Shown here one piece after another: positions 18,036-26,300 of a stretch of 64,000 nucleotides of DNA. The stretch is from Leucobacter aridicollis. GTDB lineage: Bacteria; Actinomycetota; Actinomycetes; Actinomycetales; Microbacteriaceae. The position numbers and the translations under genes are program-made. Position 1 is the first letter of the stretch. Each line of letters begins with the position of its first letter. Location: assembly GCF_024399335.1 (NCBI RefSeq), contig NZ_CP075339.1, positions 1,178,001 to 1,242,000 on the forward strand, written 5' to 3'. The notes under the pieces were generated by a model. It searched no databases, had not been told where the DNA came from, and saw nothing but the letters and a program-made list of their open reading frames with translations.

Positions 18036-18080
18036 GCCAGGCGGGCAGGAGAGATGAGCTCGACGCCCTGCCCGCTTGGC
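18036..18080 (+). terminator. purNH terminator hairpin
   Basis: Arms 18036-18049 and 18067-18080 pair over 14 bp with one G-T wobble (CCAGGCGGGCAGG against CCTGCCCGCTTGG); 17-nt loop. No T-run follows. Confidence 0.6.
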
Positions 18081-18145
18081 CTCACACGTTCCGGCCGTAG
18101 CGCCGACACCCACACACATTCGCAATTACACGGGAGGAATACACG

Positions 18146-18496
18146 ATGGAAATTTTGAGAAACATCCTGCTGATCCTGCACATCGTTGGCTTCGCAGGCG
18201 TCGCTGGCGCGACGATCGCACAGTTGCCCAAGGTTAAGGAGGGCGTCGCCAAGGTATCGGGCGGCATCCTGCACAGCGCCTGGCTCATGCTTGCGACGGG
18301 CCTTGGCCTCGTCGGCATGATGTACGCAATGGGAGGCTCTCCGAACAACATGAAGATCGGCGTGAAGACGATCGTGCTCGTCGCGATCATCGTGCTCGCC
18401 CTGGTCTTCAAGAAGAAGGAGAACGTCTCGGGTGGCGTGCTTGGCGCGATCCTGGGGCTCTCGGTGCTGAACGTGGCGCTGGCTGTCGCTTGGTAA
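18146..18496 (+). CDS. Small hypothetical membrane protein
   Basis: 116 residues with four predicted membrane helices (about 4-22, 42-61, 70-88, 94-114) separated by short polar turns. GAGGAATACACG provides a strong ribosome binding site (GGGAGGA). I do not recognise the family. It lies downstream of purH behind a hairpin and upstream of a strong bidirectional terminator, so it probably forms its own transcription unit. Confidence 0.7.
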   Translation: MEILRNILLILHIVGFAGVAGATIAQLPKVKEGVAKVSGGILHSAWLMLATGLGLVGMMYAMGGSPNNMKIGVKTIVLVAIIVLALVFKKKENVSGGVLGAILGLSVLNVALAVAW

Positions 18497-18558
18497 CTGA
18501 GTAAGTCGTTCGCCGGGCGCCGGTGAACAGTTCAACGTCCCGCTGGTGGGCTGGGCGC

Positions 18559-18611
18559 GCAACGCAAGAGGCGGGGTGAGGATCAGATCCTCACCCCGCC
18601 TCTTGCGTTGC
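18559..18611. terminator. Bidirectional terminator, 26-bp stem
   Basis: Arms 18559-18584 and 18586-18611 are perfectly complementary around a single A, with core GAGGCGGGGTGAGGATC. It separates the convergent membrane-protein gene and the META lipoprotein gene. Confidence 0.9.
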
Positions 18612-18638
18612 TCCTGAGCGATGCCGCCCGGCTGCGAC

Positions 18639-19049
18639 CTACTCGGGGGCAGTGAACTCGGTCTTCTTGAGCGAGCCGATCTTCTTGCCCTCTTCATCGC
18701 TGAACGAGATCTTGTCGCCCTCGACGACGGCGGTCGATGCGCCAGTCAGCCACGTGTCGACGCCCTCACAGAACATCATCGTCGAAGCGAGCGGCCCGAA
18801 TGTAACCTTGCCCTTTTCCTCGGTCCACGTGCCGTTAACGATGTTGCAGCCGTCAGTGCCGAAGGCCTTGCCGTCTGCGGTAAACGTCATTGCCGGTTCG
18901 CCGCGGGTATCGAGCGTTCCCCAGCTCGTATCGGCGACGGAGGCGCTGCCAGAGCATGCTGTCAGCACGAGCGCCGCAGCGCCGAGCAGGGCAGCTGCGG
19001 TCGCGCCGCGGAAGGTGCGTGAGCGGGTAACGGTGCGTGTGTTCGTCAT
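18639..19049 (-). CDS. META/HslJ-domain lipoprotein
   Basis: 136 residues. Signal peptide with lipobox LTAC (Cys32). The META domain shows the pattern FGTDGCNIVNGTWTEEKG followed by FGPLASTMMFCEG, the conserved GCN and STMMxC elements seen in HslJ-like stress proteins; the two domain cysteines could form a disulfide. Start ATG 19049 (MTNTRTVTRSRTF) because the signal peptide begins there; it is preceded by TACGCT + 6 nt, a leaderless signature. Function in envelope stress or heat-shock is only suggested by family. Confidence 0.8.
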   Translation of the reverse strand: MTNTRTVTRSRTFRGATAAALLGAAALVLTACSGSASVADTSWGTLDTRGEPAMTFTADGKAFGTDGCNIVNGTWTEEKGKVTFGPLASTMMFCEGVDTWLTGASTAVVEGDKISFSDEEGKKIGSLKKTEFTAPE

Positions 19050-19055
19050 GTGCTC

Positions 19056-19061
19056 AGCGTA
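19056..19061 (-). promoter_or_regulatory. Leaderless -10 box of the META lipoprotein gene
   Basis: TACGCT on the minus strand, 6 nt (GAGCAC) before the ATG; no ribosome binding site. Confidence 0.35.
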
Positions 19062-19162
19062 ACCTATCCGGTTCCAATCAGTGCATGGAATCGGCTGAGG
19101 GGTCGACTGTGGAATCGAGCGCTGCGCGGGCAGCCTCTGCGCCAGCTTCCTGCCTGAACGTA

Positions 19163-19915
19163 TTACCCCTGGGCATCCTCGGGAATGCGCCTGCTGCGGA
19201 GTCTGAGGAGGAGCCAGACGGCGGTCAACGGTGCGACCAGTATCGGTGTGACCAGTATCGACGCGTGAGGGCCGGGGAGAAGCGGATTCGCCGAATCCTG
19301 CCCGCCCGCCACCGTGCTGAAGAGCCAGGAGAGGAGAGCCAGGATAAGCAACGCAAGTGGTGGGAAAATGATCGCCCAAACTTTCTCACTGATCCGCCAG
19401 AACCCACTTGTGGCAACGAGTACGCAGCCGACAAGCCAGCCAATGACTGGCAGCACGATGCCGCCTACTCCGAATGTGATGAGGCCTGCGACTGCATAGC
19501 CGCGGGTCTCCGAGAGGGCCCGTACCTGCGCCGGCTGAGGCGCTAGCTGTGTCGGGGCGGCGGAGCGAGATCCTGCCGCCTGGTCAGGCAAGGCAGCGGC
19601 TCCAACATGAGCCGGGGGAAGGTTTGTGCTGTAGCCGGCGAAAGGCGAGGCGCTGGTTCCCGGCCCCTCATCGCGCCCTGCGATCGCGGCGGCGCTGGCG
19701 ACTTCAATGGGGTCCCCAAGTGCGGTGATCCGAGCGCGCAGTTCGTCACCTTCGAGGCAGGCGAGCTCTTCGCCCACCCCGGCGCGGAGTTCGACAGCTA
19801 GCCTGTGGGGCAGCCCGCCGATGGCTTCGTCGAGTGCTGCTAGATAGGCGGTTCGTTCATCGTCAGCTGTCAACGGAGTGTGCCGACGATCGTTCGTCGT
19901 GTCGTCGTTACTCAT
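19163..19915 (-). CDS. HAAS-type membrane protein, partner of PadR
   Basis: 250 residues. The N-terminal segment YLAALDEAIGGLPHRLAVELRAGVGEELACLEGD, continuing to ALGDPIEVASAA, is the helical HAAS / permease-prefix signalling module that usually lies next to PadR regulators. A Pro/Ala-rich linker leads to about three membrane helices (about 142-170, 176-200 and 218-237). The ATG overlaps the PadR stop by 4 nt, so the two are co-translated. Likely a membrane partner tuned by PadR, role unknown. Confidence 0.7.
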   Translation of the reverse strand: MSNDDTTNDRRHTPLTADDERTAYLAALDEAIGGLPHRLAVELRAGVGEELACLEGDELRARITALGDPIEVASAAAIAGRDEGPGTSASPFAGYSTNLPPAHVGAAALPDQAAGSRSAAPTQLAPQPAQVRALSETRGYAVAGLITFGVGGIVLPVIGWLVGCVLVATSGFWRISEKVWAIIFPPLALLILALLSWLFSTVAGGQDSANPLLPGPHASILVTPILVAPLTAVWLLLRLRSRRIPEDAQG

Positions 19916-20292
19916 GATTCGAGCCCCTTCTCAAGTATCTCGGTGACGTTCTGCGTGAATGGCCCCCACTGGGTGCGGAAGGCCGCGAGGTGGGACTCGC
20001 CCTCCTGAGTGAGCCTGTAATACTTGCGCGTCGGGCCGCCCGACGGCGTTGCGACTCCGGCGTCGGGGGTCGGATCGGGTTCGCCATTGTCCTGCTGCTC
20101 GAACGTGACGATGAGGCCGCGGTCTCGCAGCCTCCCGAGTAGCGGGTAGAGCGTGCCGATGCTCGCGATGAGGCCGCGTTCAATCAGCGCGGAAGAAAGC
20201 TCCCAGCCGTACATCGGGCGCGCCGACAGGAAGCCGAGAACGCAGAATTCGACGACGCCCCTGCGCAGTTGCGTAGTGACGTCATCTATCAT
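19912..20292 (-). CDS. PadR-family transcriptional regulator
   Basis: 126 residues. Winged helix with LRRGVVEFCVLGFLSARPMYGWELSSAL, IGTLYPLLGRLRDRGLI and RKYYRLTQEGESHLAAF, the last forming the wing. The short C-terminal helix places it in the PadR-s2 group. An insertion of Pro/Asp/Gly-rich sequence (about residues 68-85) sits in the wing. ATG at 20292 is used because TAGCTT lies 7 nt upstream; a TTG three codons earlier is less likely. Probably autoregulated, repressing itself and the HAAS gene. Confidence 0.82.
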   Translation of the reverse strand: MIDDVTTQLRRGVVEFCVLGFLSARPMYGWELSSALIERGLIASIGTLYPLLGRLRDRGLIVTFEQQDNGEPDPTPDAGVATPSGGPTRKYYRLTQEGESHLAAFRTQWGPFTQNVTEILEKGLES

Positions 20293-20298
20293 GTGACA

Positions 20299-20319
20299 CA
20301 AGCTAGCATGCCTTGCAAG
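20299..20319 (-). promoter_or_regulatory. padR promoter and probable PadR operator
   Basis: On the minus strand TAGCTT (20300-20305) lies 7 nt before the ATG. It is embedded in nested symmetry: CAAG...CTTG (20299-20302 / 20312-20315), GCTAGC, GCATGC and CTTGCAAG (20312-20319). A PadR dimer bound here would cover the -10 box. Confidence 0.4.
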
Positions 20320-20616
20320 ATAGCGTCAACGAGAGTGGTGCGTTTCGACGTCTCGACGTTGCGGCGGTTCGCCGTTTCGACGTCGCGGCGGTTCGGTCGT
20401 TCGGTGGTTCTGTGTGCCCGCCTGGCGGGCCCGAGTCTTACGGGCCTCAGTTTTTCTGTTCCACATCAAACTCCCTGGGAATTTGGCGCCCATAGGAAAA
20501 ATTGAGGGCGGTGGGGCGTGGTGGACGCACGGACTAGCAGGCGGGGCACCGAGTAGCAGGCGGGGTCAGGAGTGGCCGGCCGGGGCCGAGAGCAGCCGCC
20601 GCCCCCTAAAACGGCA

Positions 20617-20647
20617 GTGCGGCCCACCCCTGAGGGGCGGGCCGCAC
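20617..20647 (-). terminator. Terminator of the ketoglutarate semialdehyde dehydrogenase gene
   Basis: GTGCGGCCC (20617-20625) pairs with GGGCCGCAC (20639-20647), extended by CCCC/GGGG after one mismatch, with loop TGA. On the minus strand it is followed by GCCGTTTTAGG, so a short T-run is present. Confidence 0.75.
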
Positions 20648-20682
20648 GCATATTGAGTCCGGCCGGTGGGCGGACAGCGCCG

Positions 20683-22206
20683 CTATCCGCGGTACTGGCT
20701 GCCCCAGTCGCCCGACTGGCCTGCTGGCGAGATCGCCTGCGGGAGGCCGAGCGGGTTGTCATCGCGCAGCGCCTCGGGGAGGAACGCCTCAGGCGTGTTC
20801 TGGAACGCGACAGGACGCAGGAAGCGCTTGATGGCAGACGTGCCGACCGAGGTGCTTGCGTCGTTCGAAGTCGCCGGCCACGGGCCGCCGTGCTGCTGCG
20901 CGGGAGTGACTGCGACGCCTGTCGACCAGCCGTTGAACAGGACGCGGCCGACCTGCTTCGCGAGGGCCGCGACGAGTGCGCGGAGTTCGCCAACGTTTGC
21001 GGTCGTGCCTGACGCCTCATCGGCGCTCACGTGGATGGTGCCAGAGAGGTTGCCCTCGTAGAACTCGGGCATGAGTGCTGCGAGGTCGGTGCCCTCGGGG
21101 GTCTCCACGAGGATCGTGAGAGGCCCGAATGCCTCCTCTACGAGCTCCTGGTGGCCGGCGCGGAAGTCTGCGAGCGAGACCGAAACGACGGTGGGTGATG
21201 CCCAGCCGTGGCCCTCTTCGTCGAAGCGAACGCCGCCTGGGATGACAGCGGAGACGCCAGGGGCCGCGAGGATCGTGTCGCGACGCTCGTTGAAGCTCTG
21301 CGCGATCCGCGGGTCGAGGAGGCGGTGCTCGGGGAGTTCGTCCGCCGCGGCAGTTACGGCCGCGGGGAGAGCTGAGCCAGCAGGGATGAAGATGAAGCCA
21401 GGCTTCGTGCAGAGCTGGCCGGCCGAGCCAGCAACGCTCGTGATGAGGCCCGATGCGATCTCATCTGCGCGCTCGGCGATAGCCGCCGCGGTGATGAACA
21501 CGGGGTTGACCGAGCCGAGCTCGCCGTAGAAGGGGATCGGGGTGGGCCGCGCGGCTGCGATGTCGGTGAGCAGGCGGCCGATGCCGATCGAGCCTGTAAA
21601 CGAGCCCGCCTTGATCCGGGGGTCCTTGAGCACTGCAACGCCTGCCTCGCGGCCGTGGATGAGGTTGAACACGCCTTCTGGCGCGCCGACAGACGCGAGG
21701 GCCTCGCGCGCAACCTCCGCGGTCGCGTCTGAGAGCTCGGGGTGGCCTGAGTGGGCCTTCACGATGACCGGGCAGCCCGCCGCGAGGATCGATGCGGTGT
21801 CACCGCCAAGCACTGAGAAAGCGAAGGGGAAGTTCGACGCCGAGAAGTTGATGATCGGGCCGAGGGGCACGTGCGTGCGGCGAATGTCGGGGCGCGGTCC
21901 GAGGACGAACTCGGGGTCTGGGTAGTCGATGCGCGCGTCGAGGTACGACCCGTCCATGACGGTTTCCGAGAAGAGGCGGAGCTGCACTGCGGTGCGCGTT
22001 ACTTCGCCGTTGAGGCGAGCCTCGGTGAGGCCGGTTTCGCGCATTGCGATCTCAACGAGGCGCGGCTTCGCTGCTTCGAGTGCGTCGCCGAGGGCGACGA
22101 GGATGCGTGCGCGGTCGGCGGGCGCGAGGGCCGCGTAGGCGGGCGCGGCGGCTGCGGCGCCGGCGACTACCGCTTCGAGCTCGGGGGTGAGAGTGCTCTC
22201 GGTCAT
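20683..22206 (-). CDS. Alpha-ketoglutaric semialdehyde dehydrogenase
   Basis: 507 residues, aldehyde dehydrogenase superfamily. GPIINFSASNFPFAFSVLGGDTAS, the general-base Glu region FYGELGSVNPVF, and the nucleophile in SAGQLCTKPGF are intact. The C-terminal sequence AIKRFLRPVAFQNTPEAFLP followed by LRDDNPLGLP is distinctive of NADP-dependent KGSA dehydrogenases, which finish pentose, glucarate or hydroxyproline degradation by making alpha-ketoglutarate. No upstream pathway gene is next to it, so the source of the semialdehyde is unknown. Product feeds Kgd, encoded 1.2 kb away. Confidence 0.85.
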   Translation of the reverse strand: MTESTLTPELEAVVAGAAAAAPAYAALAPADRARILVALGDALEAAKPRLVEIAMRETGLTEARLNGEVTRTAVQLRLFSETVMDGSYLDARIDYPDPEFVLGPRPDIRRTHVPLGPIINFSASNFPFAFSVLGGDTASILAAGCPVIVKAHSGHPELSDATAEVAREALASVGAPEGVFNLIHGREAGVAVLKDPRIKAGSFTGSIGIGRLLTDIAAARPTPIPFYGELGSVNPVFITAAAIAERADEIASGLITSVAGSAGQLCTKPGFIFIPAGSALPAAVTAAADELPEHRLLDPRIAQSFNERRDTILAAPGVSAVIPGGVRFDEEGHGWASPTVVSVSLADFRAGHQELVEEAFGPLTILVETPEGTDLAALMPEFYEGNLSGTIHVSADEASGTTANVGELRALVAALAKQVGRVLFNGWSTGVAVTPAQQHGGPWPATSNDASTSVGTSAIKRFLRPVAFQNTPEAFLPEALRDDNPLGLPQAISPAGQSGDWGSQYRG

Positions 22207-22274
22207 CTATCGTTCCTTATGTGGTGAGGGATCGAGGCGCGCGATCGGTGCGCGCCAAGCAATCGTCATGTGAC

Positions 22275-22280
22275 ATTGTA
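22275..22280 (-). promoter_or_regulatory. -10 box of the dehydrogenase gene
   Basis: TACAAT on the minus strand about 70 nt upstream of the ATG, next to the small dyad GTCA-TG-TGAC (about 22265-22274). A GntR-like repressor could bind there; no second copy was found. Confidence 0.35.
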
Positions 22281-22311
22281 CAGGCTGGGGTGGGGCATGT
22301 CGCCCCTGACG

Positions 22312-23334
22312 CTACAGCGCCGGTTGTTGCTGGGTGATGCAGTGGATACCGCCACCGCGGGCGAAGAGCGGGCGCGCATCGATCGCCATCACCTCGCGGC
22401 CGGGGTACACGTCGCGGAGTACGCCGAGCGCGCGGTCATCCGCGGGGTCGGCGAAGGCGCACGCGAGCACGCCGCCGTTCACAACAAGATGGTTGATGTA
22501 GCTGTAGTCGACGAAGCCCTCGTCGTCGCGGAGCGTCTCTGGCGCAGGGAGGTCAACGATCTCGAACTGATCCGAGCGGTCGTCGCGGTAGCGCTCGACA
22601 ACCTCGCGGTTCGCGCGCGCGATTGCGTGGTCTGGGTGGGACTCGGCGTCCTGGCGGTGCATGAGCAGCACGTCTGGCGTGGTGAAGGCCGCCAGAATGT
22701 CGGCGTGTCCGCGGGTGCCAAAGGTGTCATGATCGCGTGTGAGGCCCCGGGGAAGCCAGATCGCGCGGTCAGTGCCAATTGTGCGCGCGAGTTCAGCCTC
22801 AACCTGCTCCTTCGTCCAGCCAGGGTTTCGACCCGGATCGAGTTGCACGGTCTCGGTAAGTACGACGCGGCCAGTGCCGTCGACCTGGATCCCGCCACCC
22901 TCGTTCGTCATCTCAGAGTCGACGAGAGTTGCCCCCGCCGCCTCTGCGATGATTCGGCCGATGTGCTGATCCTTGTCCCACTCGGCCCAGTCTTGCCCGC
23001 CCCAGCCATTGAAACGGTAATTTACGGCCCCGAGCGTGCCGTCGTCGCCGAGAACAAAGCTCGGGCCGATGTCGCGCATCCAGGCATCATTCAGTGGGGC
23101 GACGAGGCGATCGATCTGACTCGACAAGTATCGGGAGGCGATCGCCTCGTCACCTGGGTTCACGACCACGGTGACTGCTTCAAACTCGCTCGCAGCATTC
23201 GCGACGGCGGCCCACGTCGTGCGAGCCGACTCGGCCTCCGCCTCGGTGTCGCCAAGCGTGTAGCCCGAGGTCGGCCATGCGAGCCAAATGCGCTCCTGCG
23301 TGTGGCCCTCGATTGGCATGCGCCATGTGGTCAT
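22312..23334 (-). CDS. aguA: Agmatine deiminase
   Basis: 340 residues of the agmatine deiminase / porphyromonas-type peptidylarginine deiminase family. Catalytic elements: NDAWMRDIGPSFV (83-94), Glu145 in NEGGGIQVDG, His210 in TRGHADILAAF and the nucleophile Cys332 in RGGGIHCITQQQPA. It converts agmatine to N-carbamoylputrescine and ammonia. The start MTTWRMPIEG has AGGGGGA upstream. It begins 34 bp after the kgd stop, so the two are probably co-transcribed. No N-carbamoylputrescine amidase (aguB) is in the window. Confidence 0.87.
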   Translation of the reverse strand: MTTWRMPIEGHTQERIWLAWPTSGYTLGDTEAEAESARTTWAAVANAASEFEAVTVVVNPGDEAIASRYLSSQIDRLVAPLNDAWMRDIGPSFVLGDDGTLGAVNYRFNGWGGQDWAEWDKDQHIGRIIAEAAGATLVDSEMTNEGGGIQVDGTGRVVLTETVQLDPGRNPGWTKEQVEAELARTIGTDRAIWLPRGLTRDHDTFGTRGHADILAAFTTPDVLLMHRQDAESHPDHAIARANREVVERYRDDRSDQFEIVDLPAPETLRDDEGFVDYSYINHLVVNGGVLACAFADPADDRALGVLRDVYPGREVMAIDARPLFARGGGIHCITQQQPAL

Positions 23335-23368
23335 CGGTGATCCCCCTGAATGAAGTACGAACTCGCGC

Positions 23369-26300
23369 TTAGTCGAACTTGAGCGCCTGCGTGAGCAGGG
23401 CTTCCTGCTCGACAGCGTGCACCTTCGCCGAGCCCGTTGAGGGCGCAGCCGACGCCGCACGCGAGACAACTCGAATGCGGTCGTTCGCCAGGTGCTTCGC
23501 GAGCACGAGCGAGATGAAGGGCCACGCACCCTGGTTCTCAGGCTCGTCCTGAACCCAGACGAGCTCGGCGTTCGGGTAGGTCGCGATGATGCGAGTAAGG
23601 TCGATGACCGGCATCGGGTAGTACTGCTCGACTCGCACAATTGCGACGCGGGAGTCGGGATTCTTCGCGAGCGCACCCTCGAGGTCGTAGTAGACCTTGC
23701 CGGAGGTGAGGATCACGCGCTGAACCGCATCGCGATCCTGCACGTTCGGGTCATCGATCACGGGCTTGAAGCTGCCCGTCGTGAAGTCCTCGACGCTCGA
23801 GGTCGCGCCACGCAGTCGCAGCATCGACTTCGGGGTGAAGACGATGAGCGGCTTGCGCGGACGGGCGTACGCCTGGCGGCGAAGCAGGTGGAAGTAGTTC
23901 GCGGGCGTCGACGGACGCGCGACGATCATGTTGTCTTCTGCACACAGCTGCAGGAAACGCTCGATGCGGGCCGACGAGTGGTCGGGGCCTTGGCCTTCGT
24001 AGCCGTGGGGGAGCAGCATGACGACGGACGACTGCTGGCCCCACTTCTGCTCGGCCGCGGCGACATACTCGTCGATGACTGCCTGCGCGGTGTTCACGAA
24101 GTCACCGAACTGCGCCTCCCACAGTACGAGTGCATCCTCACGCTGCAGCGAGTAGCCGTACTCGAATGCGAGCGCCGCGTACTCAGAGAGCAGCGAATCG
24201 TAGATCCAGAAGCGGGCCTGATCCTCGGAGAGGTTCAGGAGCGGCAGCCATTCCTGGCCGTTCGCCCGGTCGTGGAAGACTGCGTGGCGCTGCGTGAACG
24301 TACCGCGGCGGGCGTCCTGGCCAGCGAAGCGCACGGGGGTGCCCTCCATGAGCAGCGAACCGAGCGCGAGGAGCTCGCCGAAGCCCCAGTCGATTTCACC
24401 GGAGCGGCTCATCTCAACGCGCTTGGCAAGGAGCTGCTGCAGCTTGCGGTGCACGGTGAAGCCCTCAGGGGTGTTGCCGTGTGCGTCACCGATGCGGTGG
24501 ATGACTTCCGTCGATACTGCGGTGTCGAGCACCTCGCCAGTCAGCTGACCGGGCTCTTCGCGCTCGGCGATGCCTGACTGATCGATCACGGGGATCGAGC
24601 CGGTCTGCGCGGCGTGTGTCTCCATGAACGCCTGCTCGAGGCGGTCTTGGAAGTCTTGCTTTGCAGTCTCGTATTGCTCCTGCGTGATATCGCCACGGCC
24701 GACGAGGCCCTCGGTGTAGAGGCGCCTCGTCGAGCGCTTCGCCTCGATCAGGTCAGTCATGAGCGGCTGGGTCATCGACGGGTCGTCGCCCTCGTTGTGC
24801 CCGCGGCGGCGGTAGCAGATGAGGTCGATGATGACGTCTTTATGGAACTTCTGACGGAACTCGTATGCGAGCTGCGCCACGCGCACGACAGACTCGGGGT
24901 CGTCGCCGTTCACGTGGAAGATCGGCGACTGGATCACCTTGCCGACATCTGACGAGTAGACACCCGTGCGGGAGTCGAGCGGCAGCGTCGTGAAGCCGAC
25001 CTGGTTGTTGATGATGATGTGAATCGTGCCGCCGGTGCGGTAGCCGCGCAGCTGCGACATCTGGAGCGTCTCGTAGACGACGCCCTGACCAGCCATCGCT
25101 GCGTCGCCGTGAATGAGCAGCGGCAGCGTGGTGAACGAGCCGATCGGCTTGAGATCCTGCTTCGCGCGGACGATGCCCTCGAGCACACCGTTCACAGTCT
25201 CAAGGTGCGACGGGTTCGCGGCGAGGTGGATCGGGACCTGCGTGCCGTTCGGTGCCGTGAAGACGCCAGACGTGCCGAGGTGGTACTTCACGTCGCCCGA
25301 GCCTGTCTTCTGCGCGGTCCCCTCGAACTCGCGGAAGATCTGGCCGTACGTCTTCCCGGCGATGTTCGAGAGCACGTTCAGGCGGCCACGGTGCGCCATA
25401 CCGATGTCGACAGAGTCCACGCCATCTTCTGCGGCGTCGATGAGCATCGCGTCGAGCAGCGGAATGACTGACTCGCCGCCCTCCAGGCTAAAGCGCTTCT
25501 GCCCGACGTACTTGGTCTGCAGGAATGTCTCGAAGGCTTCCGCCTCGTTGAGCTTCTCGAGGATGCGCATCTGCTCCTCGCTTGTCGGCTTCGCGTAGGT
25601 CACCTCGAGCTGGTCGCGCAACCAGATCCGCTCTTCCGGATCCTGGATGTGCATGTACTCGACGCCGATCTTTCGGCAGTAGGTGTCGCGGAGCACGCCG
25701 AGAATGTCGCGCAGCTTCATTGTCGGCTTGCCGCCGATGCCGCCGGTGACGAACTCGCGGTCGAGATCCCAGAACGTCAGTCCGTGGCTCTCGATCTCGA
25801 GGTCGGGGTGCGTGCGCTGCACGTACTCGAGCGGGTCGACGTCGGCCATGAGGTGGCCGCGCACGCGGAAGGCGTTGATGAGCTCCTGCACGCGCGCTGA
25901 CTTGCCGATCGCGCCCGAGACGTCAACATGGATGTCTTTCGCCCACTGGATGGGCTTGTAGGGGATGCGGAGCGCCGCGAAGACGTCTTCGTAGAAGTTG
26001 TGCCCGCCGGCGAGGAGCTCGTGGACGTACTTCAGGAACTCGCCGGAGCCCGCGCCCTGGATGACGCGGTGGTCGTAGGTGCTCGTCAGGGTGATCGTCT
26101 TCGAGATGCCGAGGTTCGAGAGCACCTCTTCAGAAGCGCCCTGGAACTCTGCGGGGTACTCGAGCGCGCCAGCGCCGATGATCGAGCCCTGCCCGTTCAT
26201 GAGGCGGGGGACCGAGTGCACGGTGCCGATGCCGCCCGGGTTTGTGAGCGAGATCGTGGTGCCCTGGAAGTCGCTCGCGGTGAGCTTGTTCTCGCGCGAG

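Larger units (their letters stand above)
20293..20682. other. Gene-free region with tandem and inverted repeats
   Basis: 390 bp without a credible gene. A 23-bp unit is repeated about twice (GACGTTGCGGCGGTTCG at 20356-20372, GACGTCGCGGCGGTTCG at 20379-20395). An imperfect inverted repeat has arms 20445-20456 and 20496-20507 (CCTCAGTTTTTC, 11 of 12 plus a wobble) around a 39-nt AT-richer loop. The rest is GC-rich, with the dehydrogenase terminator at the right end. Confidence 0.5.
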
